From the NCBI RefSeq assembly GCF_001887595.1, contig NZ_CP017480.1, positions 2,446,001 to 2,510,000 on the forward strand: a DNA stretch of 64,000 bases, given 5' to 3'. The position numbers and the translations under genes are program-made. The first letter of the stretch is position 1. Each line of letters begins with the position of its first letter. Under the pieces are notes generated by a model. It made no database searches and was not told the DNA's origin. It saw only the letters and a program-made list of their open reading frames with translations. This DNA is from Luteibacter rhizovicinus DSM 16549. GTDB taxonomy: Bacteria; Pseudomonadota; Gammaproteobacteria; Xanthomonadales; Rhodanobacteraceae. Shown here piece by piece: positions 25,179-33,808 of the stretch.

Positions 25179-26159
25179 ATGCTCGCACGCGATCTTCTCG
25201 AAGCCCTTGCTGGAGGCGATGCCGTGTCCGGCGCCACTCTCGCCAGGACAGCCGGCGTCACGCGCGCCGCGGTCTGGAAACAGATCGAGGCCCTGCGTCT
25301 GAAGGGCGTGCCCGTCGAAGCCAAGGTCGGCGGTGGCTACCGTCTGCCCTGGTCGACCGAGCTGCTCGAGGCGCCGCGCATCCGTGCCGGGCTGTCGCCC
25401 GCCGCCCTGGCCGACGTCGGCATGATCGAAGTGCACTGGGACATCGACTCGACCTCGAGTGAGCTGGCCCGGCGTATTCCCGTGCTGGACGACCTGGCAT
25501 TCGTCATGGCCGAGACGCAGTCCGCGGGACGTGGACGGCGCGGGCGGACGTGGCTTTCGCCGCCGGGAATGAATCTTTACCTGTCCGTGCTGAAACGTTT
25601 CGACGCCGGCTTTGCGTCGCTGTCCGGTCTGTCGCTGGCCGTCGGCGTGATGTTGATCCGTGCGCTGGACGACCTGGGCATCCGTACCGCCGGTCTGAAA
25701 TGGCCGAACGACGTGCTGGCCGGCAACGCCAAGCTGGCAGGCATCCTCGTCGAGCTGTCCGGTGAGTATTCGGGTCCTTGCGCGGCGATCATTGGCGTCG
25801 GCCTGAACATCCGCCTCCCGGATTCGCTGCACGAGCGGGCGGACCAGCCGATCACGGATCTCGCATCCTTGAGCGGTGGCCAGCCACCCGGACGCAACCG
25901 TGTCGCCGCGGCGGTTGTCGCGTCGTTGAGCGAAGGGCTCCGGCATTTCGAACGGCATGGCTTTGCGTCGTTCGCAGCGGAATACGGCGCGAGCGATCTC
26001 CTGCGCGGCCAGTCGTTGCGGGTGATCGATCCGCGTGGCGAGTACACCGCAACGGGCGAGGGCGTCGATGAACGGGGCGCTTTGCGCGTGCGTCGCGCTA
26101 CCGGCGAGCTGGTGACGGTCGACAGCGCCGAGGTATCGGTGCGGCGGAGCGCGCCATGA
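25179..26159 (+). CDS. birA: Bifunctional biotin--protein ligase / biotin operon repressor BirA
   Basis: 326 residues. N-terminal helix-turn-helix with GATLARTAGVTRAAVWKQIE, then the ligase domain: STSSELARR, the biotin/AMP loop QSAGRGRRGRTWLSP, GLKWPNDVLAGNAKLAGILV and IGVGLNIRLP. The C-terminal SH3-like cap ends near RATGELVTVDSAE. It attaches biotin to the acetyl-CoA carboxylase carrier protein and represses biotin genes. ATG 25179 matches the family N-terminus; an upstream start would add 28 unrelated residues. Its stop overlaps coaX. Confidence 0.94.
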   Translation: MLARDLLEALAGGDAVSGATLARTAGVTRAAVWKQIEALRLKGVPVEAKVGGGYRLPWSTELLEAPRIRAGLSPAALADVGMIEVHWDIDSTSSELARRIPVLDDLAFVMAETQSAGRGRRGRTWLSPPGMNLYLSVLKRFDAGFASLSGLSLAVGVMLIRALDDLGIRTAGLKWPNDVLAGNAKLAGILVELSGEYSGPCAAIIGVGLNIRLPDSLHERADQPITDLASLSGGQPPGRNRVAAAVVASLSEGLRHFERHGFASFAAEYGASDLLRGQSLRVIDPRGEYTATGEGVDERGALRVRRATGELVTVDSAEVSVRRSAP

Positions 26160-26914
26160 TCCTGCTTCTCGACCTGGGCAATACGCGCCTGAAATTCGCC
26201 TTGCTCGATGGCGACGCCTTCGTGCACCGTGGCGCCTTCGGCTGGGATGCGGACATCGCCCACGAACTGGCCACGCTGTGGGCCGAGTGGCCGCAGCCGA
26301 CACGAATCATCGGCGCATCCGTCGTCGACACGGCCAGGGAGACGGCGGTCGCCGTCGCCGCCGATAAGGCGTTCGGCCATCAGCCGGTGTGGGTACGTAC
26401 ACCCGCCGAAGCCTGTGGCGTGACCAACGCCTATGCCGAGCCGCATCGTCTGGGTGTCGACCGCTTCCTCGCCATGGTCGACGCGCTCGCCGCGGGACGC
26501 GCGCCCTGCGTGCTGGCCAGTGTCGGCACGGCCTTGACCCTGGACGCGCTGGATGCGAACGGCCGGCACCTCGGTGGCTGGATCGCACCGGGGCCCCTGC
26601 TCATGCAGCAGTCCGTGCTCGGCGCCACCGTGCAGGTACGACCGACCCAGCCAGGTGCCGTGCGTGACCTGGCAGACAATACGGCCGATGGCCTCGCCTC
26701 CGGTTGCTGGCAGGCCTGCGCGGCGCTGGTCGACCGCTTCGCGGATCGCTCGGCGGCGATGCTCGGTGGTACGCCAACGGTCACCCTCGGCGGTGGCGAT
26801 GCCGCCGTGCTGGCGCCCTTGCTACAGCGGGATGTGATGCTGGTGCCCGATACGGTGCTGCGTGGCCTGGCTGTCTGGGCCAAAGCGCACACCCACGCGG
26901 ACCATTTCGCCTAG
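26156..26914 (+). CDS. coaX: Type III pantothenate kinase
   Basis: 252 residues. First step of CoA synthesis: ATP-dependent phosphorylation of pantothenate, feedback-resistant in this class. ASKHA-fold motifs: ILLLDLGNTRLKFALLDG (phosphate 1), PHRLGVDRFLAMVDA (GxDR) and LASVGTALTLDALD (phosphate 2). It overlaps birA by ATGA, a gene order common in gammaproteobacteria, linking biotin and CoA supply. Confidence 0.94.
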   Translation: MILLLDLGNTRLKFALLDGDAFVHRGAFGWDADIAHELATLWAEWPQPTRIIGASVVDTARETAVAVAADKAFGHQPVWVRTPAEACGVTNAYAEPHRLGVDRFLAMVDALAAGRAPCVLASVGTALTLDALDANGRHLGGWIAPGPLLMQQSVLGATVQVRPTQPGAVRDLADNTADGLASGCWQACAALVDRFADRSAAMLGGTPTVTLGGGDAAVLAPLLQRDVMLVPDTVLRGLAVWAKAHTHADHFA

Positions 26915-26947
26915 AATCGCGACGCCACCGGTTCGCTCAAGGCCCCC

Positions 26948-27817
26948 ATGCTTCTGCGTTTGATGTTCGTTCTCCTGATTGCCCTCAATATCGCGGTCGC
27001 CGCGTGGCTGCTGCTGGGCGAATCGGGCACGCATGCGGTGGATCCTGCCGACAAGGGCGTGCCCACGCTCAAACTGCTCGCCGAACTTCCGGCGCCGTCC
27101 GCGACGGCGCCGGCACCGGCGGCGATGCCATCGGTTTCAGGGTCCGCGGCGACGTCGGTCCTCGCCGCCGCCGCGGCACCGGCGCGCGTGTCGGAGGAGA
27201 AGGGCACGGCGGTTTCAACGCCTCCCGTCGCTCCGGCCGTCACCGCCGCGACACCGGCCCCACGCGAGCCCGCGAAGAAAGCGCCTGTCGAGGCACCCGC
27301 CACGACAGCATTACTCGCCAGCGCGTCTACCGCGGACGCGCCGACCAGCGCCAAGCGCAGCTACCGCTGCCTCGCCATTGGCCCCTTCACCAACCAGGTC
27401 GACCTGCGCAGCACGCGCACCGCCCTCGCGCCGCGCACGGTACGCAGTCGCCAGCGACAGGAGCAGACCAGCGAATCCCACGGTTGGCGTGTCTTCCTCC
27501 CGGCGCAGGCCACGCGTGACCTGGCCCTGGCCCAGGCCCGGCGGCTCGAAGCCAAAGGCGTCAAGGATTACTTCGTGGTCAGCGCCGCCGGCGAGATGCA
27601 GAACTCGGTCGCCCTGGGCCTGTTTCACGACCCCGCGAACGCGAAGAAGCGCCGCGACGACGTCATCGCCGCCGGCTTTCCGGCGCGCATGAGCGAACGC
27701 ACGGAAGTCACGCCCGTGTGGTGGCTCGACGTGGTCGTCCCCGACGACGCCAATGCCGACGTTCGCCGCGGCATCCGCAGCCCAGGTGCAAGCGCCAAAC
27801 CGACCGGCTGCTTCTGA
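26948..27817 (+). CDS. SPOR-domain membrane protein
   Basis: 289 residues. One N-terminal TM helix (LLRLMFVLLIALNIAVAAWL), then a low-complexity Ala/Pro linker of about 100 residues, and a C-terminal SPOR-like domain (YRCLAIGPFTNQVDLRST and WRVFLPAQATRDLALAQARR, with VALGLFHDPANAKKRRDDV). SPOR domains bind denuded peptidoglycan at the septum. Third gene after birA-coaX and 33 bp downstream of coaX; it completes a conserved cluster. Confidence 0.82.
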   Translation: MLLRLMFVLLIALNIAVAAWLLLGESGTHAVDPADKGVPTLKLLAELPAPSATAPAPAAMPSVSGSAATSVLAAAAAPARVSEEKGTAVSTPPVAPAVTAATPAPREPAKKAPVEAPATTALLASASTADAPTSAKRSYRCLAIGPFTNQVDLRSTRTALAPRTVRSRQRQEQTSESHGWRVFLPAQATRDLALAQARRLEAKGVKDYFVVSAAGEMQNSVALGLFHDPANAKKRRDDVIAAGFPARMSERTEVTPVWWLDVVVPDDANADVRRGIRSPGASAKPTGCF

Positions 27818-27833
27818 TAAACTCCCCGCCTTC

Positions 27834-27909
27834 GCCGGCATAGCTCAGTTGGTAGAGCAACCGCCTTGTAAGCGGTAGGTCCCCAGTTCGAATCCGGGTG
27901 TCGGCACCA
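27834..27909 (+). tRNA. tRNA-Thr (anticodon UGU)
   Basis: 76 nt including encoded CCA. The acceptor GCCGGCA pairs with TGTCGGC (one G-U). D-arm AGCTCAGTTGGTAGAGC, anticodon loop CTTGTAA with anticodon TGT, variable loop, and TTCGAATC in the T-arm. A TGATAAACT sequence about 10 nt upstream may be part of its -10 element. Followed by an intrinsic terminator. Confidence 0.97.
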
Positions 27910-27917
27910 GCGAAATC

Positions 27918-27949
27918 AAAGGCCTGCCTTGTTGCGGGCCTTTTTTTTT
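27918..27949 (+). terminator. Intrinsic terminator of tRNA-Thr
   Basis: AAAGGCCTGC pairs with GCGGGCCTTT (one wobble) around a 6-nt loop, followed by nine T residues. It lies 8 bp after the tRNA. Confidence 0.88.
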
Positions 27950-28086
27950 GACCTCACACGCCGGATTGCCGTGCCGGACGTCATTCAATCGACCAACTTC
28001 CATGTTGCGGCGGTCGCGATCGACGACAGCGCAGCCACAAGCCAATAGACTGGCCCGCACGCATGCGCCGCCACGAAGGGACCTTC

Positions 28087-28830
28087 ATGAAGCTCGTCCG
28101 ATGGATGATCGCGATCGTTGTCGTTCTCATCGCAGCGCCCTTCGTCTTCCTCTACTTGATGCAGGATCGCCTCCTTTACCCGGGAGCCGAAGCCGTCGAA
28201 ACCTTTGGTGACCTGACGGTCACCCGACCCGACGTGACGCTACGTGGCTGGGTACTCCATCCCGACGCCAGCGATGCTCTCATCGTGTTCGGCGGCAACG
28301 GCATGAGCCTGTCGGGCTTCGCGTCACGCCTGGGCCAATGTTCCGATCGCGCCATCTACCTGCTGCCTTATCGCGGGTATGAAGGGCAGGCGGGAAAGCC
28401 CCGTGAGCGCGACCTCGTCGACGATGGTGTCGCGCTCGTGGCCGAGGCGGCGAAGAAACACGCCAATGTCGCACTCGCGGGCATCAGCCTCGGCAGTGGC
28501 ATCGCCATCCAGGTTGCCGCGGAAACCCATCCGCAGCGGTTGTTGCTCGTCACGCCGTACGACAGCATCGCCAACGTGGGAAGAGAGGCCTTCGGGATAC
28601 CCCTGGACTGGTTGATCCGCGACCGCTACGACACGACGGTGACGGTGTCCCGTCTGGGTACCGTGCCTGTGTACGTGTTGCAGGCAAACAACGATCAGGT
28701 TATCGGCTCGGCGCGCACCGAGGCACTCGTCCGGTCGCTGCCGCAGCCACCGGTTCGCTGGGAGCATGTGGCGACCGGGCACAACAGCATGCTTCGTACG
28801 GAGGCGTTCTGCCAGGCGCTTCGCTTCTGA
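28087..28830 (+). CDS. Membrane-anchored alpha/beta hydrolase
   Basis: 247 residues. One N-terminal TM helix (WMIAIVVVLIAAPFVFLYLM), then RLLYPGAEAV as in YfhR/BEM46-type hydrolases. The nucleophile elbow is ALAGISLGSGIAIQ (GxSxG), the acid region LQANNDQVIGSART, and the catalytic His VATGHNSMLR. The catalytic domain is expected on one face of the inner membrane. Substrate unknown. ATG 28087 follows GAAGGG. Confidence 0.82.
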   Translation: MKLVRWMIAIVVVLIAAPFVFLYLMQDRLLYPGAEAVETFGDLTVTRPDVTLRGWVLHPDASDALIVFGGNGMSLSGFASRLGQCSDRAIYLLPYRGYEGQAGKPRERDLVDDGVALVAEAAKKHANVALAGISLGSGIAIQVAAETHPQRLLLVTPYDSIANVGREAFGIPLDWLIRDRYDTTVTVSRLGTVPVYVLQANNDQVIGSARTEALVRSLPQPPVRWEHVATGHNSMLRTEAFCQALRF

Positions 28831-28902
28831 CGATCCGCGCGCCCATTTCACGCCTGACGCAGTGCAGCGTGGGCGTCTTACAGGGGGGTGTAAACTTGCG
28901 GA

Positions 28903-29823
28903 ATGAGTCCAACCACACGTTCCGTCGCCCTGATCGGCGTCCCCACCGATATCGGCGCAGGCCATCGCGGTAGCTCCATGGGTCCAGAAGCCTTGCGGGT
29001 CGCACGCCTGGGCGAGCGCCTGGCCAAGCGTGGCTTGCACGTCGTCGATCGCGGCAATGTGTCCGGCCCGCTCAATCCCTGGCTGCCGCCGACCGATGGT
29101 TACCGACACCTCGGCGAAGCCGTGGCATGGAACACGTCCGTCCATGAGGCCGTGTTCGCCGAATTGAGCGCCGGGAACCTGCCGATCATGCTTGGCGGCG
29201 ACCACTGCCTGGCCATCGGCTCGATTTCCGCGGTATCGCGCCATTGTCGCGATACGGGCAAGAAGCTCCGCGTTATCTGGCTGGATGCCCACGCCGACTT
29301 CAACACCAGCCAGATCACACCCTCGGGAAACATCCACGGCATGCCCGTGGCCTGCCTGTGCGGATACGGTCCGGACGAGCTCACGCATATCGGCGGCACC
29401 GTGCCGGCGACGTCGCCGGACGTGTTCCGCCAGATCGGCATCCGCTCGGTGGACGAGGGCGAGAAGCGTTTCGTCCATGAGGTCGGCATCGACATCTACG
29501 ACATGCGCTACATCGACGAAATCGGCCTGAAGGCCGCGATGGAAGAGGCACTGGCCGGCGTGGATGCAGACACCCATCTGCACGTGAGTTTCGATGTCGA
29601 CTTCCTCGATCCGAGCATTGCGCCAGGCGTGGGTACCACGGTACGCGGCGGCCCAGGCTATCGCGAAGCCCAGCTGTGCATGGAGATGATCGCCGACACC
29701 GGTCGCGTCGGGTCGCTGGACATCGTCGAGCTGAATCCGGCGTTCGACAAGCGGAACCAGACGGCGAAGCTGGCGGTGGATCTTGTCGAGTCGTTGTTCG
29801 GGAAGTCGACGTTGATGCGGTGA
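28903..29823 (+). CDS. rocF: Arginase
   Basis: 306 residues. Mn2+-dependent hydrolysis of arginine to ornithine and urea, cytoplasmic. All ureohydrolase signatures are present: MLGGDHCLAIGS, WLDAHADFNT and SFDVDFLDPSIAPGVGTTV, carrying the His/Asp ligands of the binuclear centre. The arginase-type SGNIHGMPVACL and C-terminal LDIVELNPAFD separate it from agmatinases. No urease genes are nearby. Partial repeat elements follow the gene. Confidence 0.95.
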   Translation: MSPTTRSVALIGVPTDIGAGHRGSSMGPEALRVARLGERLAKRGLHVVDRGNVSGPLNPWLPPTDGYRHLGEAVAWNTSVHEAVFAELSAGNLPIMLGGDHCLAIGSISAVSRHCRDTGKKLRVIWLDAHADFNTSQITPSGNIHGMPVACLCGYGPDELTHIGGTVPATSPDVFRQIGIRSVDEGEKRFVHEVGIDIYDMRYIDEIGLKAAMEEALAGVDADTHLHVSFDVDFLDPSIAPGVGTTVRGGPGYREAQLCMEMIADTGRVGSLDIVELNPAFDKRNQTAKLAVDLVESLFGKSTLMR

Positions 29824-29837
29824 GGCGAGCACCCCGT

Positions 29838-29876
29838 CGCCGCTGAAGCGGCTCCCACAGGTGAAGCGGCTCCCAC
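29838..29876 (-). repeat. Partial REP elements after arginase
   Basis: One reverse-oriented copy with the variant stem GCCGCTGAAGCGGC (29838-29859) and a truncated second copy TGAAGCGGCTCCCAC (29862-29876). Same family as the other repeats in the window. Confidence 0.8.
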
Positions 29877-29964
29877 GGGGGTCTGCTTCCCTCCGGGCTT
29901 GCTCCCATAAGGGGTCAAGCGGGCTAAACTCGAGGGGTTATCGTCTGCAGCCCTTAAGGTTCCC

Positions 29965-31338
29965 ATGCACACCCGCGTCCTCACCGGTATCACCACCACT
30001 GGCACGCCGCATCTTGGCAACTACGTCGGCGCGGTCCGGCCGGCCGTCCTGGCCAGCAAGGATCCGAACGTCGACGCGTTCTACTTCATGGCCGACTACC
30101 ACGCCCTGATCAAGAGCGACGACCCGGACCGCATCGAGGCATCCCGTTTCAAGATTGCCGCCACGTGGCTGGCGGCGGGTCTGGATCCGAATGCGTCCAC
30201 GTTCTACCGGCAGTCGGATATCCCCGAGGTACCGGAGCTGATGTGGCTGCTGACCTGCGTGACGTCGAAGGGTCTGCTCAATCGCGCGCACGCCTATAAG
30301 GCAGCGGTGGATCGCAACGTCGAAGCGAACGAAGACGCGGACGCCGGCGTCACGGCGGGCCTGTACATGTATCCCGTGCTCATGGCAGCGGACATCCTCG
30401 CGTTCAACGCGAACAAGGTCCCGGTGGGTCGCGACCAGATCCAGCACATCGAGATGGCGCGCGATATCGCGCAGCGCTTCAACCACACCTTCGGGCGCGA
30501 GTTCTTCGTCATGCCCGAGGCGCATATCGAAGAACAAGTCGCCACCTTGCCAGGCCTCGACGGCCGCAAGATGTCCAAGAGCTACGACAACACCGTCCCC
30601 CTGTTCGAAGGCGGAGCCAAGGGCATGCGCGATGCGATCATGAAGATCGTGACCGATTCGCGTGCCCCCGGCGAACCGAAGGACACTGAGGATTCGGCGC
30701 TCTTCACCATCTTCAAGGCCTTCGCCACGCCAGCGGAAACCGCAGCGTTCGCGGACGCTCTGCGTGGCGGTATCGGTTGGGGTGAGGCCAAGCAGGTGTT
30801 GTTCGAACGTGTCGAAGCCGATGTGGCGCCGATGCGCGAACGCTACGAGGCCCTGCTGTCACGCCCGGACGATATGGAAGACATCCTGCTGGCCGGTGCG
30901 GCGAAGGCGCGCGCGATCGCCGGTCCCCTCGTGGAGACCTTGCGCGACGCCGTGGGTCTGCGTAGCGCGCGTCATCGCGGCGCGGCAGTCGCCGAGCCGG
31001 TGGTGACCAAGCCGGTGGCGAAGGCCAAGCCGCCACGTTTCGCCAGTTTCCGCGATGACGACGGCAGCTTCCGCTTCCGTCTGTTCGCGACCGATGGCGA
31101 AGAGTTGCTGCTGTCGAAATCCTTCGCCGACCCCAAGGCAGCTGGCGCACTTCGCCAGACACTGTCGACGGTGGGCGGCACCGCTGCGGTCATCGAATCG
31201 CAGGGCGATCACGTCGCCTTGCTGGTCGACGGCGAGGTGGTCGCCAATGGTGCGTCCTACCCGGACGAAGTAGCCCGCGCCGCGGCCGTACTTCGTCTCC
31301 GTACGGCGCTCGACGCACTCGCCGCCGCACAGGATTGA
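29965..31338 (+). CDS. trpS: Tryptophanyl-tRNA synthetase with C-terminal DUF1508-like extension
   Basis: 457 residues; bacterial TrpS is usually about 330-340. Class I motifs: [12 protein letters not shown] (HIGH variant), [26 protein letters not shown], and [13 protein letters not shown] (KMSKS). The catalytic and anticodon parts end near residue 340. A basic Ala/Lys linker leads to a domain of about 100 residues starting [20 protein letters not shown], which resembles DUF1508/YegP repeats. It charges tRNA-Trp. The added domain is complete and in frame, not an artefact of frameshift. Its role is unknown. Confidence 0.93.
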   Translation: MHTRVLTGITTTGTPHLGNYVGAVRPAVLASKDPNVDAFYFMADYHALIKSDDPDRIEASRFKIAATWLAAGLDPNASTFYRQSDIPEVPELMWLLTCVTSKGLLNRAHAYKAAVDRNVEANEDADAGVTAGLYMYPVLMAADILAFNANKVPVGRDQIQHIEMARDIAQRFNHTFGREFFVMPEAHIEEQVATLPGLDGRKMSKSYDNTVPLFEGGAKGMRDAIMKIVTDSRAPGEPKDTEDSALFTIFKAFATPAETAAFADALRGGIGWGEAKQVLFERVEADVAPMRERYEALLSRPDDMEDILLAGAAKARAIAGPLVETLRDAVGLRSARHRGAAVAEPVVTKPVAKAKPPRFASFRDDDGSFRFRLFATDGEELLLSKSFADPKAAGALRQTLSTVGGTAAVIESQGDHVALLVDGEVVANGASYPDEVARAAAVLRLRTALDALAAAQD

Positions 31339-31340
31339 CG

Positions 31341-31673
31341 ATGCGCTATCTCGCCCTCATGTTGCTGGCGCCCTGGCTGATCGTGTTGGGCTGGGCCTAT
31401 TGGCAGTACCCGAAGGCGTTGCTCAGAAATGCCACGCGGCGCGCGTTCGACGTGCTGGCCCTGATCGCGGCGATCGCCGCGGCCGTCCAGGCGGCGATAG
31501 CGTCCTTCGATGCCGTGGTGATTCCGGCGGCGGATCAGTTCGGCCCGAAGAGCGGCGCTATCTGGCAGCAGGTGGTACCCGCGCTTTGGGGCTACGGCGC
31601 CTTTGTCGCCGTCCTCGTCGTCGCCTTGATCGTCCGCCAGCTAGTCTGGAAGCACCGCGCGCCTAACCTGTAG
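31341..31673 (+). CDS. Small inner-membrane hypothetical protein
   Basis: 110 residues, not recognised. Three hydrophobic segments: LALMLLAPWLIVLGWAYW, FDVLALIAAIAAAVQAAIAS and YGAFVAVLVVALIVRQLVW. It starts two bases after the trpS stop, so it is probably co-transcribed. Its TAG stop is the first triplet of a REP element (TAGGAGCC), so the natural C-terminus may have been set by repeat insertion. Confidence 0.72.
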   Translation: MRYLALMLLAPWLIVLGWAYWQYPKALLRNATRRAFDVLALIAAIAAAVQAAIASFDAVVIPAADQFGPKSGAIWQQVVPALWGYGAFVAVLVVALIVRQLVWKHRAPNL

Positions 31674-31773
31674 GAGCCGATTTATCGGCGATTGTGGGAG
31701 CCGATTCATCGGCGATCCCGCGGCAGCGGGCCAGTTCAAGGCAAGCACCCAATCGCCGCTGAAGCGGCTCCCA
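31671..31773. repeat. REP cluster (three copies)
   Basis: Two forward copies (31671-31692 with stem CCGATTTATCGG; 31695-31716 with CCGATTCATCGG) and one reverse copy (31751-31773, stem CCGCTGAAGCGG). The spacer between forward and reverse copies resembles, on the other strand, the spacer of the 43.4-kb element. Confidence 0.88.
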
Positions 31774-31801
31774 CAAAAAGCGATCAGCCACAAAAACGCG
31801 A

Positions 31802-32269
31802 TCAGCCGCGGAAGCGCTTCGTGAGGCCCTTGAGGAAATTACGCAGGAACTGGTCGCCGCACAGGCGGAAGTTGCTGTGCTTGGGCTGACGGAAGAGGGC
31901 GTTGATCTCGCCACGGGTCACTTTGAACCCGGCCTCGCCCATGATCGAAAGGATGTCGTCCTCCTTCAGCTCGAAGGCGACGCGCAGCTTCTTCAGCACC
32001 ACGTTGTTGTTGATGCGGCTTTCCACGGGGCGCGCCGGCTGGCTTTCGTCGCGACCACGACGCTGCAGGATCAGGCCGTCGAGGAAGTGGGCCATCGCCA
32101 GGTCGGGCATCTCGACGAAGCCCGGCTCGTCTTCCTTGAGCAACCAGGGATCGACGGATTCGCGGGTGGCTTCGAAGCCGGAAAGCTTGAGGATCTCGAC
32201 CACATGGACCTCACCGAGGTCGAGCATGTAGCGGATGCTGCGTAGGGTGTCGTTGTTGAGCATGGACAT
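31802..32269 (-). CDS. DUF1456 family protein (YehS-like)
   Basis: 155 residues. Two repeats of the DUF1456 domain: LRSIRYMLDLGEVHVVEILK with WLLKEDEPGF, and NNVVLKKLRVAFELKEDDIL with FRLCGDQFLRNFLKGL. It matches E. coli YehS along its length; function unknown, cytoplasmic. Two starts six bases apart (32269 and 32263) are possible; neither has a good Shine-Dalgarno. Upstream in-frame sequence is repeat DNA and was excluded. Confidence 0.88.
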   Translation of the reverse strand: MSMLNNDTLRSIRYMLDLGEVHVVEILKLSGFEATRESVDPWLLKEDEPGFVEMPDLAMAHFLDGLILQRRGRDESQPARPVESRINNNVVLKKLRVAFELKEDDILSIMGEAGFKVTRGEINALFRQPKHSNFRLCGDQFLRNFLKGLTKRFRG

Positions 32270-32291
32270 AGGGTAGCACTGGGGCAGGAGC

Positions 32292-32395
32292 ATCGCCGAT
32301 GAATCGGCTCCCACAAAAGAGAAGCCCGGCTTGCGCCGGGCTTCGGAACCGCTTTCTTTGGGACCGCTCTCTGTGGGAGCCGCTTCAGCGGCGAT
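32292..32395. repeat. REP pair flanking a terminator
   Basis: Reverse copy at 32292-32313 and forward copy at 32373-32395 (variant stem CCGCTTCAGCGG). They face each other across the terminator of the dehydrogenase operon. Confidence 0.85.
32322..32343 (-). terminator. Terminator of the 2-oxoacid dehydrogenase operon
   Basis: AAGCCCGG..CCGGGCTT stem with a short loop. On the minus strand it is followed by TCTCTTTT. It lies 64 bp after the E2 stop. Confidence 0.7.
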
Positions 32396-32406
32396 TCCTT
32401 CGAGGC

Positions 32407-33795
32407 TTAGTTCGGCAGACCCAGATCGTCAATCATCGCCTTCAGGAAGCGAGCTGCCTCACCGCCCGTCGCAGCGCGGTGATCGAAGGTCAGCGACAGC
32501 GGCATGCGGCGGTGCACTTCGATACCGCCCATCACGGCAACCACGTCGTGGCTGAGCTTGCCGGCGCCGACGATGGCGACGGTCGGCGGGACAACCACCG
32601 GCGTGGCGTAGCGGCCAGCGAACATGCCGAAATTCGACAGGCTGATCGTGTAGCCGGAGAGCTCCGATGCCGCGATGCTGCGATCTTCGACGGAGGAACG
32701 CAGGCGCTTGATCGCGGCACGGATGCCGGCGCCGTCGAGCACGTCCGCATTGCGCAGGGCGGGCACGAACAGGCCGTCGTCCGTATCCACGGCAATGCCG
32801 ATGTCCACGTGCGGGTGCAGCGTGCGCGTGAGGTCCTTGCCGTTGAACCAGGCGTTGAGCGCCGGCACGGCCTTGCAGGCGACCACGACCGCACGGATGA
32901 GGCGGGCGGTGATGTCCTGCTTGCCGATCCAGGCGTGCAGATCGGCGTCGTCGACGATGGACGTCGGGACGACCTGGGCGTGTGCATCGGCCATGACGCG
33001 CGCCATGTTGCGGCGGACGCCCTTGAGCTGCTCGGGCTGGCCCATCGCTTCCTTGCCCGGGGGCGAGGTGCGCACGGCCTTGCCGGCCAGCGACACCGGC
33101 GTACGCGACGGAGCGGGACCCGGCTCCGGCAGCGTGGGCGCGAGGTGCTGCGCGGCGGCCGGGCGTGCCGGGGCCGCACCCACGGCGGCGCTGCCGTTGG
33201 CGGACGCGTTCTTGACGTCCTGCATGGTGATGACACCACCGGCGCCGGTCGGCTGCACGCGGGCGAGGTCGATCTTCATCTTCTTGGCGAGGGCGCGCAC
33301 GGCCGGCACGGCCTTGACGCCACCGGCGCTGGAGACCTGCTCGGTGTGCACGGCATTGCCGCTGATCATGGCGCCGACGACGGTGCCTTCGTCTTCGCGC
33401 TTGGCCGGTGCCACGCCGTCGGAGTCGATCTCGCCGCCGTCATCGGAAGCGATGACCTTGTGCGCATCGTCCGGTGCCTGGCTGCCGACGCCCTTTTTCG
33501 GGCCATGGTGGTGACCGGTGGATTCGGCTTCGGCACGCTGGCGCGCGTTCGGGTCGATCTCGAAGTCGGCCAGCGACGCACCGGTCTCGATGATGTCACC
33601 GACGGCGCCGTGCAGCTTCTTCACGGTGCCGGAGTACGGCGAGGGAACGTCGACGACGGCCTTCGCGGTTTCCATGGACACCAGCGGTGCGTCGAGCTTG
33701 ATCGTGTCGCCTTCCTTGACGTGCCATTCGACGACGGTCGCGTCGGGAAGGCCTTCGCCGAGGTCCGGCAGGTAAAAGGTCTTGATGTCGGCCAT
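32407..33795 (-). CDS. pdhC: Dihydrolipoamide acyltransferase (E2) of a 2-oxoacid dehydrogenase complex
   Basis: 462 residues, cytoplasmic complex core. N-terminal lipoyl domain with Lys45 in SMETAKAVVDVPSPYSG; a flexible linker with a His-rich patch (GHHHGPKK); a peripheral-subunit-binding domain (AVPAVRALAKKMKIDLARV); a Pro/Ala linker; and the catalytic acyltransferase domain. The active-site motif reads FDHRAATGGEAARF: the catalytic His is kept but the usual Asp of HRxxDG is Thr. Last gene of the E1 alpha-E1 beta-E2 operon. Pyruvate or branched-chain specificity cannot be decided from sequence alone, so the symbol is provisional. Confidence 0.9.
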   Translation of the reverse strand: MADIKTFYLPDLGEGLPDATVVEWHVKEGDTIKLDAPLVSMETAKAVVDVPSPYSGTVKKLHGAVGDIIETGASLADFEIDPNARQRAEAESTGHHHGPKKGVGSQAPDDAHKVIASDDGGEIDSDGVAPAKREDEGTVVGAMISGNAVHTEQVSSAGGVKAVPAVRALAKKMKIDLARVQPTGAGGVITMQDVKNASANGSAAVGAAPARPAAAQHLAPTLPEPGPAPSRTPVSLAGKAVRTSPPGKEAMGQPEQLKGVRRNMARVMADAHAQVVPTSIVDDADLHAWIGKQDITARLIRAVVVACKAVPALNAWFNGKDLTRTLHPHVDIGIAVDTDDGLFVPALRNADVLDGAGIRAAIKRLRSSVEDRSIAASELSGYTISLSNFGMFAGRYATPVVVPPTVAIVGAGKLSHDVVAVMGGIEVHRRMPLSLTFDHRAATGGEAARFLKAMIDDLGLPN

Positions 33796-33808
33796 TGCGA
33801 TAGGTTCC

